NCBI GenBank assembly: GCA_947498845.1
Contig: CANMLX010000005.1
Coordinates: forward strand, 1-64,000
Reading direction: 5' to 3'
DNA length: 64,000 nt
Origin: an uncultured Flavobacteriaceae bacterium
Lineage (GTDB): Bacteria; Bacteroidota; Bacteroidia; Flavobacteriales; Flavobacteriaceae
The position numbers were made by a program, and so were the translations under genes. Below, piece by piece: positions 17,591 through 26,550 of this stretch. Under the pieces are notes generated by a model that worked only from the letters and a program-made list of their open reading frames with translations, did no database searches and was not told the DNA's origin. Position 1 is the stretch's first letter. Each line of letters starts with the position of its first letter.

Positions 17591-17593
17591 TAA

Positions 17594-17750
17594 TACCAAT
17601 TTTACTATAAAATGAGGTGTAAATAATTTGAGTTATTTTACAGGAGTTCAAAGCATAAAAATCAAGCATAGCCATAGCTACGGTTTATTTTTTTAATGCA
17701 GAAATCATGTAAAAGAAACGAATTATATGTCGCATTTTATGGTAGAATTA
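17594..17750 (+). repeat. Family B dispersed element, copy 1
   Basis: The element starts TACCAATTTTACTATAAAAT and ends CATTTTATGGTAGAATTA, so its ends are inverted repeats. The middle reads AAGCATAGCCATAGCTACGG, the same core phrase as family A. An inverted near-identical copy lies at 52189-52348. Flanking DNA (17751-17935) holds a CACTTCGACAAGCTCAGC-type unit near 17820 and nothing else recognisable. Confidence 0.85.
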
Positions 17751-17935
17751 CCCGTTGCGTGTTAGAGTGAAATTCTGTGAGTTAGAGTGGCTTTTTTATA
17801 ATTAAATGAAGGAAAAATGCACTTCGACAAGCTCAGCAGAACTATCGAGAATCAGAATTTTAACTTCGAAATACTCCAACTAATACCTTAAAGATTCTAT
17901 CGGTTTCTAAATGCGCAATACGTACTAATATGATG

Positions 17936-20227
17936 CTATTTTAATTCGAAGTTCTTGGTTAGTGTTTTATCTGAACTACCACCAATTAATACTTGAAAAT
18001 CTCCAGGCTCTACTAAGAAATTCCCATTATTATCATAGAAGCCCAACGTATCCTTATTTAACGTAAAATTTACAGTTTTTGTTTCACCAACTTCAAGTTC
18101 AATAAGTTCAAACCCTTTTAATTCTTTTACAGGACGAATACTACTAGCCACCAAATCGCGAATATATAATTGAACAACTTCCTTACCAATTAAAGCTCCT
18201 GTATTGGTAACTTCTACAGAAACATGAATAGTTTCGTTTAAGTTATAAGAAGGCTTTTCAATGTTTAAGTTTTTATACTCAAAAGTAGTATAACTCAAAC
18301 CATATCCAAAAGGATATAAAGGCGTATTTTCTGCATCGATATAATGAGACCAAAATACATTTCCATCCTTATCAATAGGTCTGCCAGTATTTTTATAATT
18401 ATAATAAATAGGAATTTGTCCTACATCTCTAGGAAAGGTCATCGGTAATTTACCACTTGGATTATAGTCACCATAAAGGACTTGCGCAATAGCATTACCA
18501 GTTTGTGAACCGAGTTGCCACCCTTCTAAAATAGCAGGAATATGTTTGTCTGCCCAAGTAATTGTTAGCGGTCGCCCATTATTTAAAACCAGTACAATAT
18601 TAGAGTTAACTTTATAGACTTCCTCGAGCAATTCTTGTTGAACGCCAGGTAAACCTAAATTAGCGCGACTTCTGGCTTCCCCACTTTGAAAACCATGTTC
18701 TCCTAAAACCATAACAACAATATCTGCTTTTTTTGCAGCTTCTAAAGCTTCTTTAAACTCACTTTTATCTGTGGTGTTAATTTTAAGTTCATGAACAAAA
18801 TGTGTGTTTCCAATGGTAACATCGGCCCCTTTTTTATAAACTAAGGTATTACCAGTATACTTTTGCATGCCTTCTAAAACAGAAATCCCTGTACTATCTT
18901 TAGAAGCAATTCTCCAGCTTCCCAAAGGACTGTTTTTTTCACTTGCTAATCCTCCTATAAGCGCAATGTTTTGACTTTGCTTTTTTAAAGGTAAAAGTTG
19001 GTTCTCATTTTTTAGCAATACAATAGATTTTTTGGCCATGTCTAAAGCGGCATCATGGTGGGCCTTAGAATTTATAACCTCTTTTTCTCGCTTTTCGTCA
19101 CAATACCTGTAAGGATCATCAAATAAACCTAGTTCGTACTTTACAGTAAGTATTCTACGTACAGCATCATCGATAATGGACATTTCAACAACACCTTCTT
19201 CAACTAAATTTTCTAATTCTGCAATATAGATATGAGACTCCATGTCTAAGTCCACTCCTGCAAGAGCTGCTAGTTTAGAAGCATCTTTATTATCTTTAGC
19301 ATAACCCCAAACTACCATTTCTTTTATCGAAGCCCAATCTGAAACTACAAAACCTTTAAAATTCCATTTATTTTTTAAAATATCTCTAAGCAATTCAGTA
19401 TTTCCTGTAGCTGGTACCCCATTAAGGTCGTTAAAGCCATTCATAAATGTTTTTACATTAGCATCTACTGCAGCTTTAAATGGAGGTAATACTATATTGT
19501 GTAAGGTAGCGCCACCTATACTTACCGTATTATATTCTTTTCCTGCTTCAGAAAATCCATATGCAGCAAAGTGCTTAGCACAGGCAGCTATTGTATTTGT
19601 AGCCGATAAATCATCACCTTGAAACCCTTTAATTCGTGCTTTTGCAATTTTACTTCCTAAAAAAGGATCCTCACCAGCACCTTCCATAACACGCCCCCAT
19701 CTGGGGTCTCTAGAGATATCTACCATAGGGGCAAATGTCCAGTTTATACCCGCTGCAGATGCTTCAGTTGCTGCAACTTGAGCAGATTTTTCTATAGCTT
19801 CCAGATCCCAACTAGCAGCTTCTGCTAATGGTATAGGACTTAAGGTTTTGTAGCCATGAATAACATCAAAGCCTATTATTAATGGTATGCCCAGTCTAGA
19901 TTCTTCTACAGCTATTTTTTGTACAGCTCTAACAGCTTTTGTACCTCTTACAGAAAGCATAGAACCAACAAGACCATTTTTTAAGTGGTCATATTTTTTT
20001 TCTGCATCACCACCATCAGGAACAGGGCCAGTAACATCCCAAAAGCCATTATATTGGTTCATTTGACCAATTTTTTCTTTTAGAGTCATTAATTTAATTA
20101 GAGAATCTACTTTTTTACTTACTTCATCTGTTTTAGAAGATATTACAATATTATTGGAATTATTGTCGCAAGCCATACATGTTATTATTACTGATATATA
20201 AATAATATTCTTAAAACTATAATTCAT
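17936..20227 (-). CDS. Glycoside hydrolase family 3 beta-glucosidase (BglX-like lipoprotein)
   Basis: A GH3 enzyme of about 763 residues from the chosen start (MNYSFKNII...). The signal YISVIITCMAC ends in a lipobox cysteine, so it is probably membrane-anchored, facing the periplasm or the surface. The upstream ATG at 20272 would add 15 residues before the signal and is less likely. Domains are a (beta/alpha)8 barrel with the nucleophile D297 in GFVVSDWAS, an alpha/beta sandwich with LGEHGFQSGEARSRA (general acid/base region), and a C-terminal fibronectin type III-like domain (LNIEKPSYNLNETIHVSVEV...). It would release glucose, or related residues, from beta-linked oligosaccharides. It lies opposite to and downstream of the AraC regulator in the Sus locus. 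Confidence 0.93.
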   Translation of the reverse strand: MNYSFKNIIYISVIITCMACDNNSNNIVISSKTDEVSKKVDSLIKLMTLKEKIGQMNQYNGFWDVTGPVPDGGDAEKKYDHLKNGLVGSMLSVRGTKAVRAVQKIAVEESRLGIPLIIGFDVIHGYKTLSPIPLAEAASWDLEAIEKSAQVAATEASAAGINWTFAPMVDISRDPRWGRVMEGAGEDPFLGSKIAKARIKGFQGDDLSATNTIAACAKHFAAYGFSEAGKEYNTVSIGGATLHNIVLPPFKAAVDANVKTFMNGFNDLNGVPATGNTELLRDILKNKWNFKGFVVSDWASIKEMVVWGYAKDNKDASKLAALAGVDLDMESHIYIAELENLVEEGVVEMSIIDDAVRRILTVKYELGLFDDPYRYCDEKREKEVINSKAHHDAALDMAKKSIVLLKNENQLLPLKKQSQNIALIGGLASEKNSPLGSWRIASKDSTGISVLEGMQKYTGNTLVYKKGADVTIGNTHFVHELKINTTDKSEFKEALEAAKKADIVVMVLGEHGFQSGEARSRANLGLPGVQQELLEEVYKVNSNIVLVLNNGRPLTITWADKHIPAILEGWQLGSQTGNAIAQVLYGDYNPSGKLPMTFPRDVGQIPIYYNYKNTGRPIDKDGNVFWSHYIDAENTPLYPFGYGLSYTTFEYKNLNIEKPSYNLNETIHVSVEVTNTGALIGKEVVQLYIRDLVASSIRPVKELKGFELIELEVGETKTVNFTLNKDTLGFYDNNGNFLVEPGDFQVLIGGSSDKTLTKNFELK

Positions 20228-20604
20228 AATAAATGCCTTTACAATGTTCATTTTTTTAATGTAATAGTGCATGTTTTACTTCAGTTTATTAAATTGAAAA
20301 CATATAATTGTGGTGTCAAACAATACTATTTTGCCTTATATCTATACAATATATGTATAAATATAGTAAACATTTTATTTGAAAATAGTTCAATATAATT
20401 TATTTATTTTTGATAAATACCTAATTTATAGCTACTACTACTATATATTGAAAATTCAGGTAATTTTATTACGAATATTGAATACAAAAATATATGTATT
20501 AATAGTTGTATAATTATCTTATATAATCAATTGATAATACTATTTTGTTTGATTTATTAGTGTAAGGGAGTGATAAGTGTTTTCGATATAAGATATAGAG
20601 ATTA
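20228..20604. other. AT-rich spacer between the GH3 gene and the AraC gene
   Basis: About 377 bp of very AT-rich DNA that must hold the GH3 promoter on the minus strand and the end of the araC transcript. No clean TAnnTTTG promoter, terminator hairpin or reading frame was seen. Confidence 0.5.
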
Positions 20605-21480
20605 CTATAAAACACGTTTAATGCCTCCATTAAATTCTTCTCTAAATTCACTTGGTGTTGCCTTTTTTTCTTTTTTGAAAATACGATTAAAGTTAGCAAT
20701 ATTATTAAAACCGCATTTAAAACTTATCTCTGCTACACTTAAATCTGTTTCCAAAAGTAATTTACTGGCTTGACTAATACGTGTGCTATTTACATAATTA
20801 ACAAAAGTTTTTCCAGTTCGTTTTTTTATAAATCTATTAAACGAAACTGGAGTCATATTAACCAAAGAAGAGATTTCGTGTAAAGAGATTTTCTTATCAA
20901 AATTACTTTGAATATAGTCGTAAACCTTTTTTATTTTTGAGCTATTTTCAAAATTGCGTTTTTGAGTTGTAGCATTAGATAACATGCGTTGGTTTCTGGA
21001 GTTTGCCAAATCGTATAATATAGATATAAACTCTAAATAGTAGTCAATACCATCCGTTTTTACAAGTTTTATAAGCCTTGGAGCGATTTCTTTGGATATT
21101 TTTTTTGAAAATAATATACCATGGGCAGATTTCTCAATCATATCTTTTATGGGCTTAAAAATGTTTCTTGCCAATAATTTTTCGTCTAATAAATCATAAT
21201 TTATATGTATGTTTATTTCGCGTATTTTTTTACAAGTACACTTGTGCAGTTCCCACCCGTGTACTAAATTAGAGCCTACAAAAACCAGTTCTATATCTTC
21301 AATTTCTTCAATGCTATCGCCAATAATACGTCTCACACCTTTACCGTTTTGTATAAAGTTTAATTCGTATTCAGGATGAAAATGAATTGGGAAATCAAAA
21401 TCATCTTTTACCCTATCGTAAATTAGGAAACTATCCTCTGGAGTTAATTGGGTTATTTCTCTATGTATATTATCTATCAT
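20605..21480 (-). CDS. AraC-family regulator of the Sus-type locus
   Basis: A 291-residue regulator. The N-terminal cupin-like sensor begins FPIHFHPEYELNFIQNGKGVRRIIGD. The C-terminal pair of HTH motifs spans about 185-285, with VYDYIQSNFDKKISLHEISSLVNMT and VAEISFKCGFNNIANFNRIFKK. This layout matches cytosolic AraC proteins that sense a small sugar. It is divergent from susC with 215 bp between the genes, the usual arrangement for local control. It is not a hybrid two-component or anti-sigma system, so the signal is likely intracellular. Confidence 0.92.
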   Translation of the reverse strand: MIDNIHREITQLTPEDSFLIYDRVKDDFDFPIHFHPEYELNFIQNGKGVRRIIGDSIEEIEDIELVFVGSNLVHGWELHKCTCKKIREINIHINYDLLDEKLLARNIFKPIKDMIEKSAHGILFSKKISKEIAPRLIKLVKTDGIDYYLEFISILYDLANSRNQRMLSNATTQKRNFENSSKIKKVYDYIQSNFDKKISLHEISSLVNMTPVSFNRFIKKRTGKTFVNYVNSTRISQASKLLLETDLSVAEISFKCGFNNIANFNRIFKKEKKATPSEFREEFNGGIKRVL

Positions 21481-21560
21481 GGTATATTTTTTTATGATAT
21501 TCTGAAAAATATATATTAATATTTGATAAAATCATATTATATGTATGATTAATTAGATGT

Positions 21561-21568
21561 TAATTTTG
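21561..21568 (+). promoter_or_regulatory. -7 element of the susC promoter
   Basis: TAATTTTG fits TAnnTTTG and lies 128 bp before susC, implying a leader of about 120 nt. No good TTTG was found at the expected -33 distance, as may be expected for a promoter that needs the AraC activator. Confidence 0.4.
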
Positions 21569-21695
21569 TATCATCCCCAAAGCAATAACTACTTATTAAG
21601 TAGTATATATTTTTAGATTCCTACTAAGTACAAAACTAACTTTATTTAATAAAACTATTCAAACTATTTTTTAAAAAACTAATTCACAGTATCTT

Positions 21696-24600
21696 ATGAA
21701 GAAAAAAATATTTAAAAAATTATTATTTTTAATAATTTTTATTGTAGGTACGTCTATGTATTCTCAAAAAGTATCTGGTACTATTTCTGATGCTAATGGT
21801 CCTCTAGCAGGAGCAAATGTTATAGAAAAAGGTACATCCAATGGGGCTATTGCAGATTTTGATGGAGGTTTTACTATTAATAATCTAAAACCAAATTCTG
21901 TATTAGTATTTAGTTTTTTGGGATATGTCACCCAAGAAGTTGTAGTAGGAGACAAAACAGTTATTGATGTAACTTTAATAGAAGACACCAGTGCATTAGA
22001 AGAAATTGTTGTTGTAGGTTATGGGAAAACGTCTAGACGATTAGTAACAGGAGCTATTACTTCGGTAAAATCTGAAGACATAACAAGAACCCCAGTTACA
22101 TCTGCAGATCAAGCCTTACAAGGTCAGGCACCAGGTGTTACTATTATTAATTCGGGATCTCCAGGAACAGCGCCACAGGTTCAAATTCGTGGTTTAGGAA
22201 CGTTTGGTAATAGCCAGCCCTTGTACGTTATAGACGGTGTGGTATCAGGAAGCATTAATGAAATTAACCCTAACGATATAGCAACTATGGATGTGTTAAA
22301 AGATGCATCAACCGCTGCTATTTATGGGTCAAGAGCTTCAAATGGTGTTGTAATAATCACCACCAAAAAAGGGAGATCAGGAAAAACAAAATTAACTTTC
22401 GATTCTTATGTGTCTACTCAAAATACACCTAGAACATTAGATTTACTTGATACCAATCAATTCAGGCAGTTTGCAAGTGAAACATTTGGTTTACCCAATA
22501 GATATGCAACAAATGAAGCATCTACAAGATTAAATACCGATTGGCAAGACGAAGTATTTCAAACAGCGATTGTACACAATACTAACATAGGTGTCTCGGG
22601 AGGTAATGATTCGGCTATATTTAATTTGTCTGCGGGTTATATTGATCAAGATGGTATTATTATCAATACAGGTTTTAATAGATTTTCTATAAGAGCTAAC
22701 AGTGAGTTTAAAATAGGCGATAAGTTTAAAATAGGAGAGACTTTAACTATTGCAGATACTGAAATGAAAAACGAAGAGGAAAACGGTGATAGAACATTAA
22801 TAGAACATATGATAAAATCATTGCCTTATACGCCTGTTTTTAATGCCAATAATCCAGGTGGTTTTGGTGGAACCGATACAACTCTGGATAATGGGTCTGA
22901 TGCAGAAAATCCAGTAAGACTTCAAACCATAAGTACTAATATTACTGATGTTTCAAAAATATTAGGATCACTATATGCTTCTTACGAATTTGTTAATGGC
23001 TTAGACTATAAATTTCAGTATGGTTTTGAAAGAACATCAACATCAACAAACATTCATCGCCCGTCTTTTGATGAAGGTATAAACGAACGCACAGCTGCAG
23101 AGCTTGACCAAATTGCTAATACGTTTAATTCTAATACATTTACTAATTCGTTAACGTATTCAACAGTATTAGGAGAAGTTCATAATATAGATCTATTAGC
23201 AGTTGCCGAAAAGTTTGAAACCACAGCACGAAATAACCGATCTCAGGCTTCTAATGAATTAACAGATGTTGTTCCTGTAATCCAAGGCAGCGGACAAATT
23301 ACTAATCAGCTTTTCGAATATGGCTTAATTTCATATATAGGACGATTAAATTATAATTATGCTGGTAAATATTTACTATCTGCATCTGTTCGTCGCGATG
23401 GATCTTCTCGATTTGGAAAAAATAACCGTTGGGGGACATTCCCTGCTGTTTCTTTAGGTTGGATTTTAAGTGAAGAAGATTTTTTAAAGGACTCTAACGT
23501 AATTAGTAATATGAAACTTAGAGGGTCTTGGGGAAAAACAGGTAATGATGGGTCTACCGATTATGTTTTTGAGGCAGGTTTAATACCCACTTATGGCTAT
23601 GTTGGGCTAAACAATAATGTTGGCGTATCTAATTTTGGTGCTTCAAACCCTGATTTAAAGTGGGAAGAAGCAACAATGACAAATATTGGTTTGGATTTAG
23701 GGTTTTTAAATAATGCATTAACGATTTCTCTTGAATATTACAATAATGATATAGATGATGTTATTGTGCCAATTCCTAATGTAACGTCCGATGGTTTAGG
23801 GGCTGCATTTACACAACGTAATGGTGCTTCAACAAATACGAAAGGATTTGAGTTTAATATAGGTTACAATCATAATAAAGGCGGTGATTTTAGTTGGTCT
23901 GCTAATTTAAACCTAGGAACTTCTAAAAATGAGGCGACCAAGCTTAGTGATGGGCTATTATTTATTGAAAGCTCTACATTTGAAGGGGAAAACCTATCCA
24001 GAATAACAGAAGGAGAATCACTATTCTACTTTTATGGTCTTGAAACAGACGGTTTATTTCAGCAAGGAGACAATACAAGTGCACAGCCAAATGCTGCACC
24101 AGGAGATATTCGTTTTGTAGATCAAAATAGTGATGGTGTTATTAATAGTGACGATAATGTTAAAATAGGAAATCCTTTTCCAGAGCTTACCTATGGACTA
24201 AACCTATCAGCAAACTATAAAAATTTCGATGCTACTATATTTTTTAGCGGTGTAAGTGGAAATGATATATATAATACAACCTTGTATGATCTGGAAGGCA
24301 TGACGCGTTTGTTTAATGCAGGGACAGCCGTATTAAATAGATGGACCCCTACAAATACAAATACATCTGTGCCAAGATTTACTGCAGATCATTCCGATAA
24401 TGTAAACCGTTCAGATCGTTTTATTGAGGATGGTTCTTATGCTAAGCTAAGAAATTTAACTATAGGGTATAGCTTATCTTCATCCACATTAAGCTCTATT
24501 GCAAATGGAGCTCTTTCTAAATTTAGAATATACGCCACAGGGCAAAACCTATTTACTATAACCGACTATTCTGGTTACGATCCAGAAATAGGCGGAAGTT

Positions 24601-24707
24601 CTACGGTTACTCCAGGGCAACAGTCGGCTGCAGCAGGAGTAGGGATAGATAGAGGTGTTTACCCACAACCAAGGGCGCTTATTTTAGGGGTTCAATTAGC
24701 ATTTTAA
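21696..24707 (+). CDS. SusC-like TonB-dependent outer-membrane transporter
   Basis: A 1003-residue SusC/RagA protein that imports oligosaccharides with its SusD lid. It has a signal peptide (1-24, ending SMYSQ), a carboxypeptidase-regulatory-like domain (about 27-105), and a TonB-box-like segment near EEIVVVGYGK. The plug follows (about 115-225: RTPVTSADQALQGQAPGV and GSRASNGVVIITTKKG), then a 22-strand barrel ending in LILGVQLAF with a terminal aromatic residue. No N-terminal STN domain is present, so it is not an anti-sigma-linked version. The gap to susD is 29 bp. Length is typical. Confidence 0.97.
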   Translation: MKKKIFKKLLFLIIFIVGTSMYSQKVSGTISDANGPLAGANVIEKGTSNGAIADFDGGFTINNLKPNSVLVFSFLGYVTQEVVVGDKTVIDVTLIEDTSALEEIVVVGYGKTSRRLVTGAITSVKSEDITRTPVTSADQALQGQAPGVTIINSGSPGTAPQVQIRGLGTFGNSQPLYVIDGVVSGSINEINPNDIATMDVLKDASTAAIYGSRASNGVVIITTKKGRSGKTKLTFDSYVSTQNTPRTLDLLDTNQFRQFASETFGLPNRYATNEASTRLNTDWQDEVFQTAIVHNTNIGVSGGNDSAIFNLSAGYIDQDGIIINTGFNRFSIRANSEFKIGDKFKIGETLTIADTEMKNEEENGDRTLIEHMIKSLPYTPVFNANNPGGFGGTDTTLDNGSDAENPVRLQTISTNITDVSKILGSLYASYEFVNGLDYKFQYGFERTSTSTNIHRPSFDEGINERTAAELDQIANTFNSNTFTNSLTYSTVLGEVHNIDLLAVAEKFETTARNNRSQASNELTDVVPVIQGSGQITNQLFEYGLISYIGRLNYNYAGKYLLSASVRRDGSSRFGKNNRWGTFPAVSLGWILSEEDFLKDSNVISNMKLRGSWGKTGNDGSTDYVFEAGLIPTYGYVGLNNNVGVSNFGASNPDLKWEEATMTNIGLDLGFLNNALTISLEYYNNDIDDVIVPIPNVTSDGLGAAFTQRNGASTNTKGFEFNIGYNHNKGGDFSWSANLNLGTSKNEATKLSDGLLFIESSTFEGENLSRITEGESLFYFYGLETDGLFQQGDNTSAQPNAAPGDIRFVDQNSDGVINSDDNVKIGNPFPELTYGLNLSANYKNFDATIFFSGVSGNDIYNTTLYDLEGMTRLFNAGTAVLNRWTPTNTNTSVPRFTADHSDNVNRSDRFIEDGSYAKLRNLTIGYSLSSSTLSSIANGALSKFRIYATGQNLFTITDYSGYDPEIGGSSTVTPGQQSAAAGVGIDRGVYPQPRALILGVQLAF

Positions 24708-24736
24708 TATATTAACTACTAATAATATAAAAAAAC

Positions 24737-26152
24737 ATGAAAAACATTAAAATCGTTTTAGCCAGTATTGCAGTAGTCATTGGGGTTTTAATTTCCTGTG
24801 ATGAATCTGATATTGAGTTAACAAATCCAAACCAATTGTCGGGAGAAACATTCTTTAAGTCTAGTGCGCAACTAGAATCGGCAGTTACAGCAACGTATAC
24901 GTACCTTCAAGAAACAGGGAATTATGCTAGATACCAATATTATATTAACGATAATGTTGCTGGTGAAAATTACGCTGCGGGTAATCTAGAGGCAGATAAA
25001 GTACAAATGATTAATCGAGATGTAGACGAGGCTAATAATGGTAACAACCAATATTGGCAACACAATTATCAAGGCATAGGGCGTTGTAACTTTGTTATAG
25101 CTAACGAAGCAAATTTTGAAAATATTCCTACAGGAGAGATAGCTTCCAGATTAGGGGAAGCTAGGTTTATTAGAGCACTTTGTTATTTTAATTTAGTTGC
25201 TAAATATGGAGAAATACCTCTGGTATTAAATTTGGATAATGTGCAAGGAGGGAGATCGAAATCACCTGTTGCAGATGTTTATGAAGCAATTGTTGCAGAT
25301 TTACGTTTCGCAGCAGCTAACTTGCCTGCTAAAGGGACGCAAGAAGTTGGTAGAGCAACATCTGGTGCAGCATGGGCATTGCTAGGGAAAGTATTATTAC
25401 AAAGTGGTGATGCAGCAGGAGCAAAAACAGCATTAGCTAACGTTACAGGTTATAGTTTGGTGGATAATTACAGAGATAATTTTACTGTGGCAGGAGAGCA
25501 TAATGACGAATCTATATTTGAGGTGCTTTATGATGAATCTACAGGCGGTGGAGATTCATGGAATCAAAATGGTCTTGGGAATTCTGAAACGTCTTTTAGA
25601 GCCATGGAATACTCTGGGTGGTATAATGTAAAGCCTAGTCAAGAGCTTTTAGACGAATTTGAAGATGGAGATACACGTTATGCAGACTCTTTTTATTCTA
25701 TTGATGATGATGATAATGGTACAATGACTAACACGTTTAATAATGGAACGGGGACATTTACTGCTGGGAATATAGGGCCAGATGATAATCCTGCATGGCG
25801 GAAGTATCAGAATTTAGATGATAGAGAATCAGAAACTACAGATAGTGGTATCAATGCCAGAGTACTTCGTTATGCCGATGTATTGTTAATGAGAGCAGAG
25901 GCCGAAATACGTTCAGGAGGGTCTGAGACAGTCGCATTAGGATTTTTAAATCAAGTAAGAGCAAGATCTTCGGTTGCTTTACCTCCAGTTACTGCATCTG
26001 GAACTGCTGCAATTTTAGAGGCTATAAAACATGAACGCTGGGTTGAATTAGCAGGAGAACAATCTAGATGGTTAGACCTACAAAGGTTTGATGGAGATAC
26101 CTATCTATTGCCAATACCTAATATCGAATTACAAGGAAATACAAACTTATAA
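24737..26152 (+). CDS. SusD/RagB-like surface glycan-binding lipoprotein
   Basis: A 471-residue lipoprotein with the lipobox VLISC, cysteine at residue 21. The helical SusD fold is visible in GETFFKSSAQLESAVTATYTYL, the TPR-like ARFIRALCYFNLVAKYGEIPLV, and the C-terminal SusD signature RYADVLLMRAEAEIRSG and ERWVELAGEQSRWLDLQRF. It caps the SusC barrel and helps capture the substrate. Length is somewhat short for the family (usually 480-600). A hairpin follows at 26197, but the next genes probably belong to the same regulon. Confidence 0.96.
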   Translation: MKNIKIVLASIAVVIGVLISCDESDIELTNPNQLSGETFFKSSAQLESAVTATYTYLQETGNYARYQYYINDNVAGENYAAGNLEADKVQMINRDVDEANNGNNQYWQHNYQGIGRCNFVIANEANFENIPTGEIASRLGEARFIRALCYFNLVAKYGEIPLVLNLDNVQGGRSKSPVADVYEAIVADLRFAAANLPAKGTQEVGRATSGAAWALLGKVLLQSGDAAGAKTALANVTGYSLVDNYRDNFTVAGEHNDESIFEVLYDESTGGGDSWNQNGLGNSETSFRAMEYSGWYNVKPSQELLDEFEDGDTRYADSFYSIDDDDNGTMTNTFNNGTGTFTAGNIGPDDNPAWRKYQNLDDRESETTDSGINARVLRYADVLLMRAEAEIRSGGSETVALGFLNQVRARSSVALPPVTASGTAAILEAIKHERWVELAGEQSRWLDLQRFDGDTYLLPIPNIELQGNTNL

Positions 26153-26196
26153 ATGTATAATAATAGATCATAGATTTTAGTAGTTTTTTCATTCTT

Positions 26197-26230
26197 AAAG
26201 ATCCTTTATACTTGTTATATTGGATCTTTT
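26197..26230 (+). terminator. Hairpin after susD, possible terminator or attenuator
   Basis: AAAGATCC (26197-26204) pairs with GGATCTTT (26222-26229), giving an 8-bp stem with a 17-nt loop. Only a short T stretch follows, so it may reduce rather than end transcription into the FG-GAP genes. Confidence 0.45.
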
Positions 26231-26550
26231 GTACTATTTATGAGTAAAGGTTTTTGTATAATGAGAATATCGATTTTTAGCTTAATTTAGGTGTGAAATT
26301 TAACCCGCTTTATGCAATAGAAGATTGTCATGAAGCTTGTAGATGCAAGAAATTAGTGTTTTCTAGATTTTAGTCTCGCATGTGCGGGAGTGAAATTAAA
26401 AAACGCAGCGAAGCGGTAGTATTTGCAATAGCTACAAGATGTAATAAATTTTCTAACGCTTAATAAAGTTGAAAAGAATGGTATTAGATACAAGATTTTT
26501 GTATGTAAATGGTTTTATATTCGTTTATCTCAAAAAATATTTTAATAATA
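26231..26550. other. Spacer between susD and the FG-GAP genes
   Basis: No gene is seen. The spacer holds imperfect inverted sequences: CTTGTAGATGCAA near 26335 against TTGCAATAGCTACAAG near 26422, and CTCGCATGTGCGGGAG near 26374. These could fold into an extended hairpin. Confidence 0.4.

Noticed and set aside
17481..17675. Open frame of 64 codons on the minus strand across the family B repeat
   Set aside because: It is created by the repeat itself and runs into the symporter gene's end; the same stretch in copy 2 is not a gene.
20273..20604. Promoter for the GH3 gene
   Set aside because: Only poor matches to TAnnTTTG at unsuitable spacing were found, so none is called.
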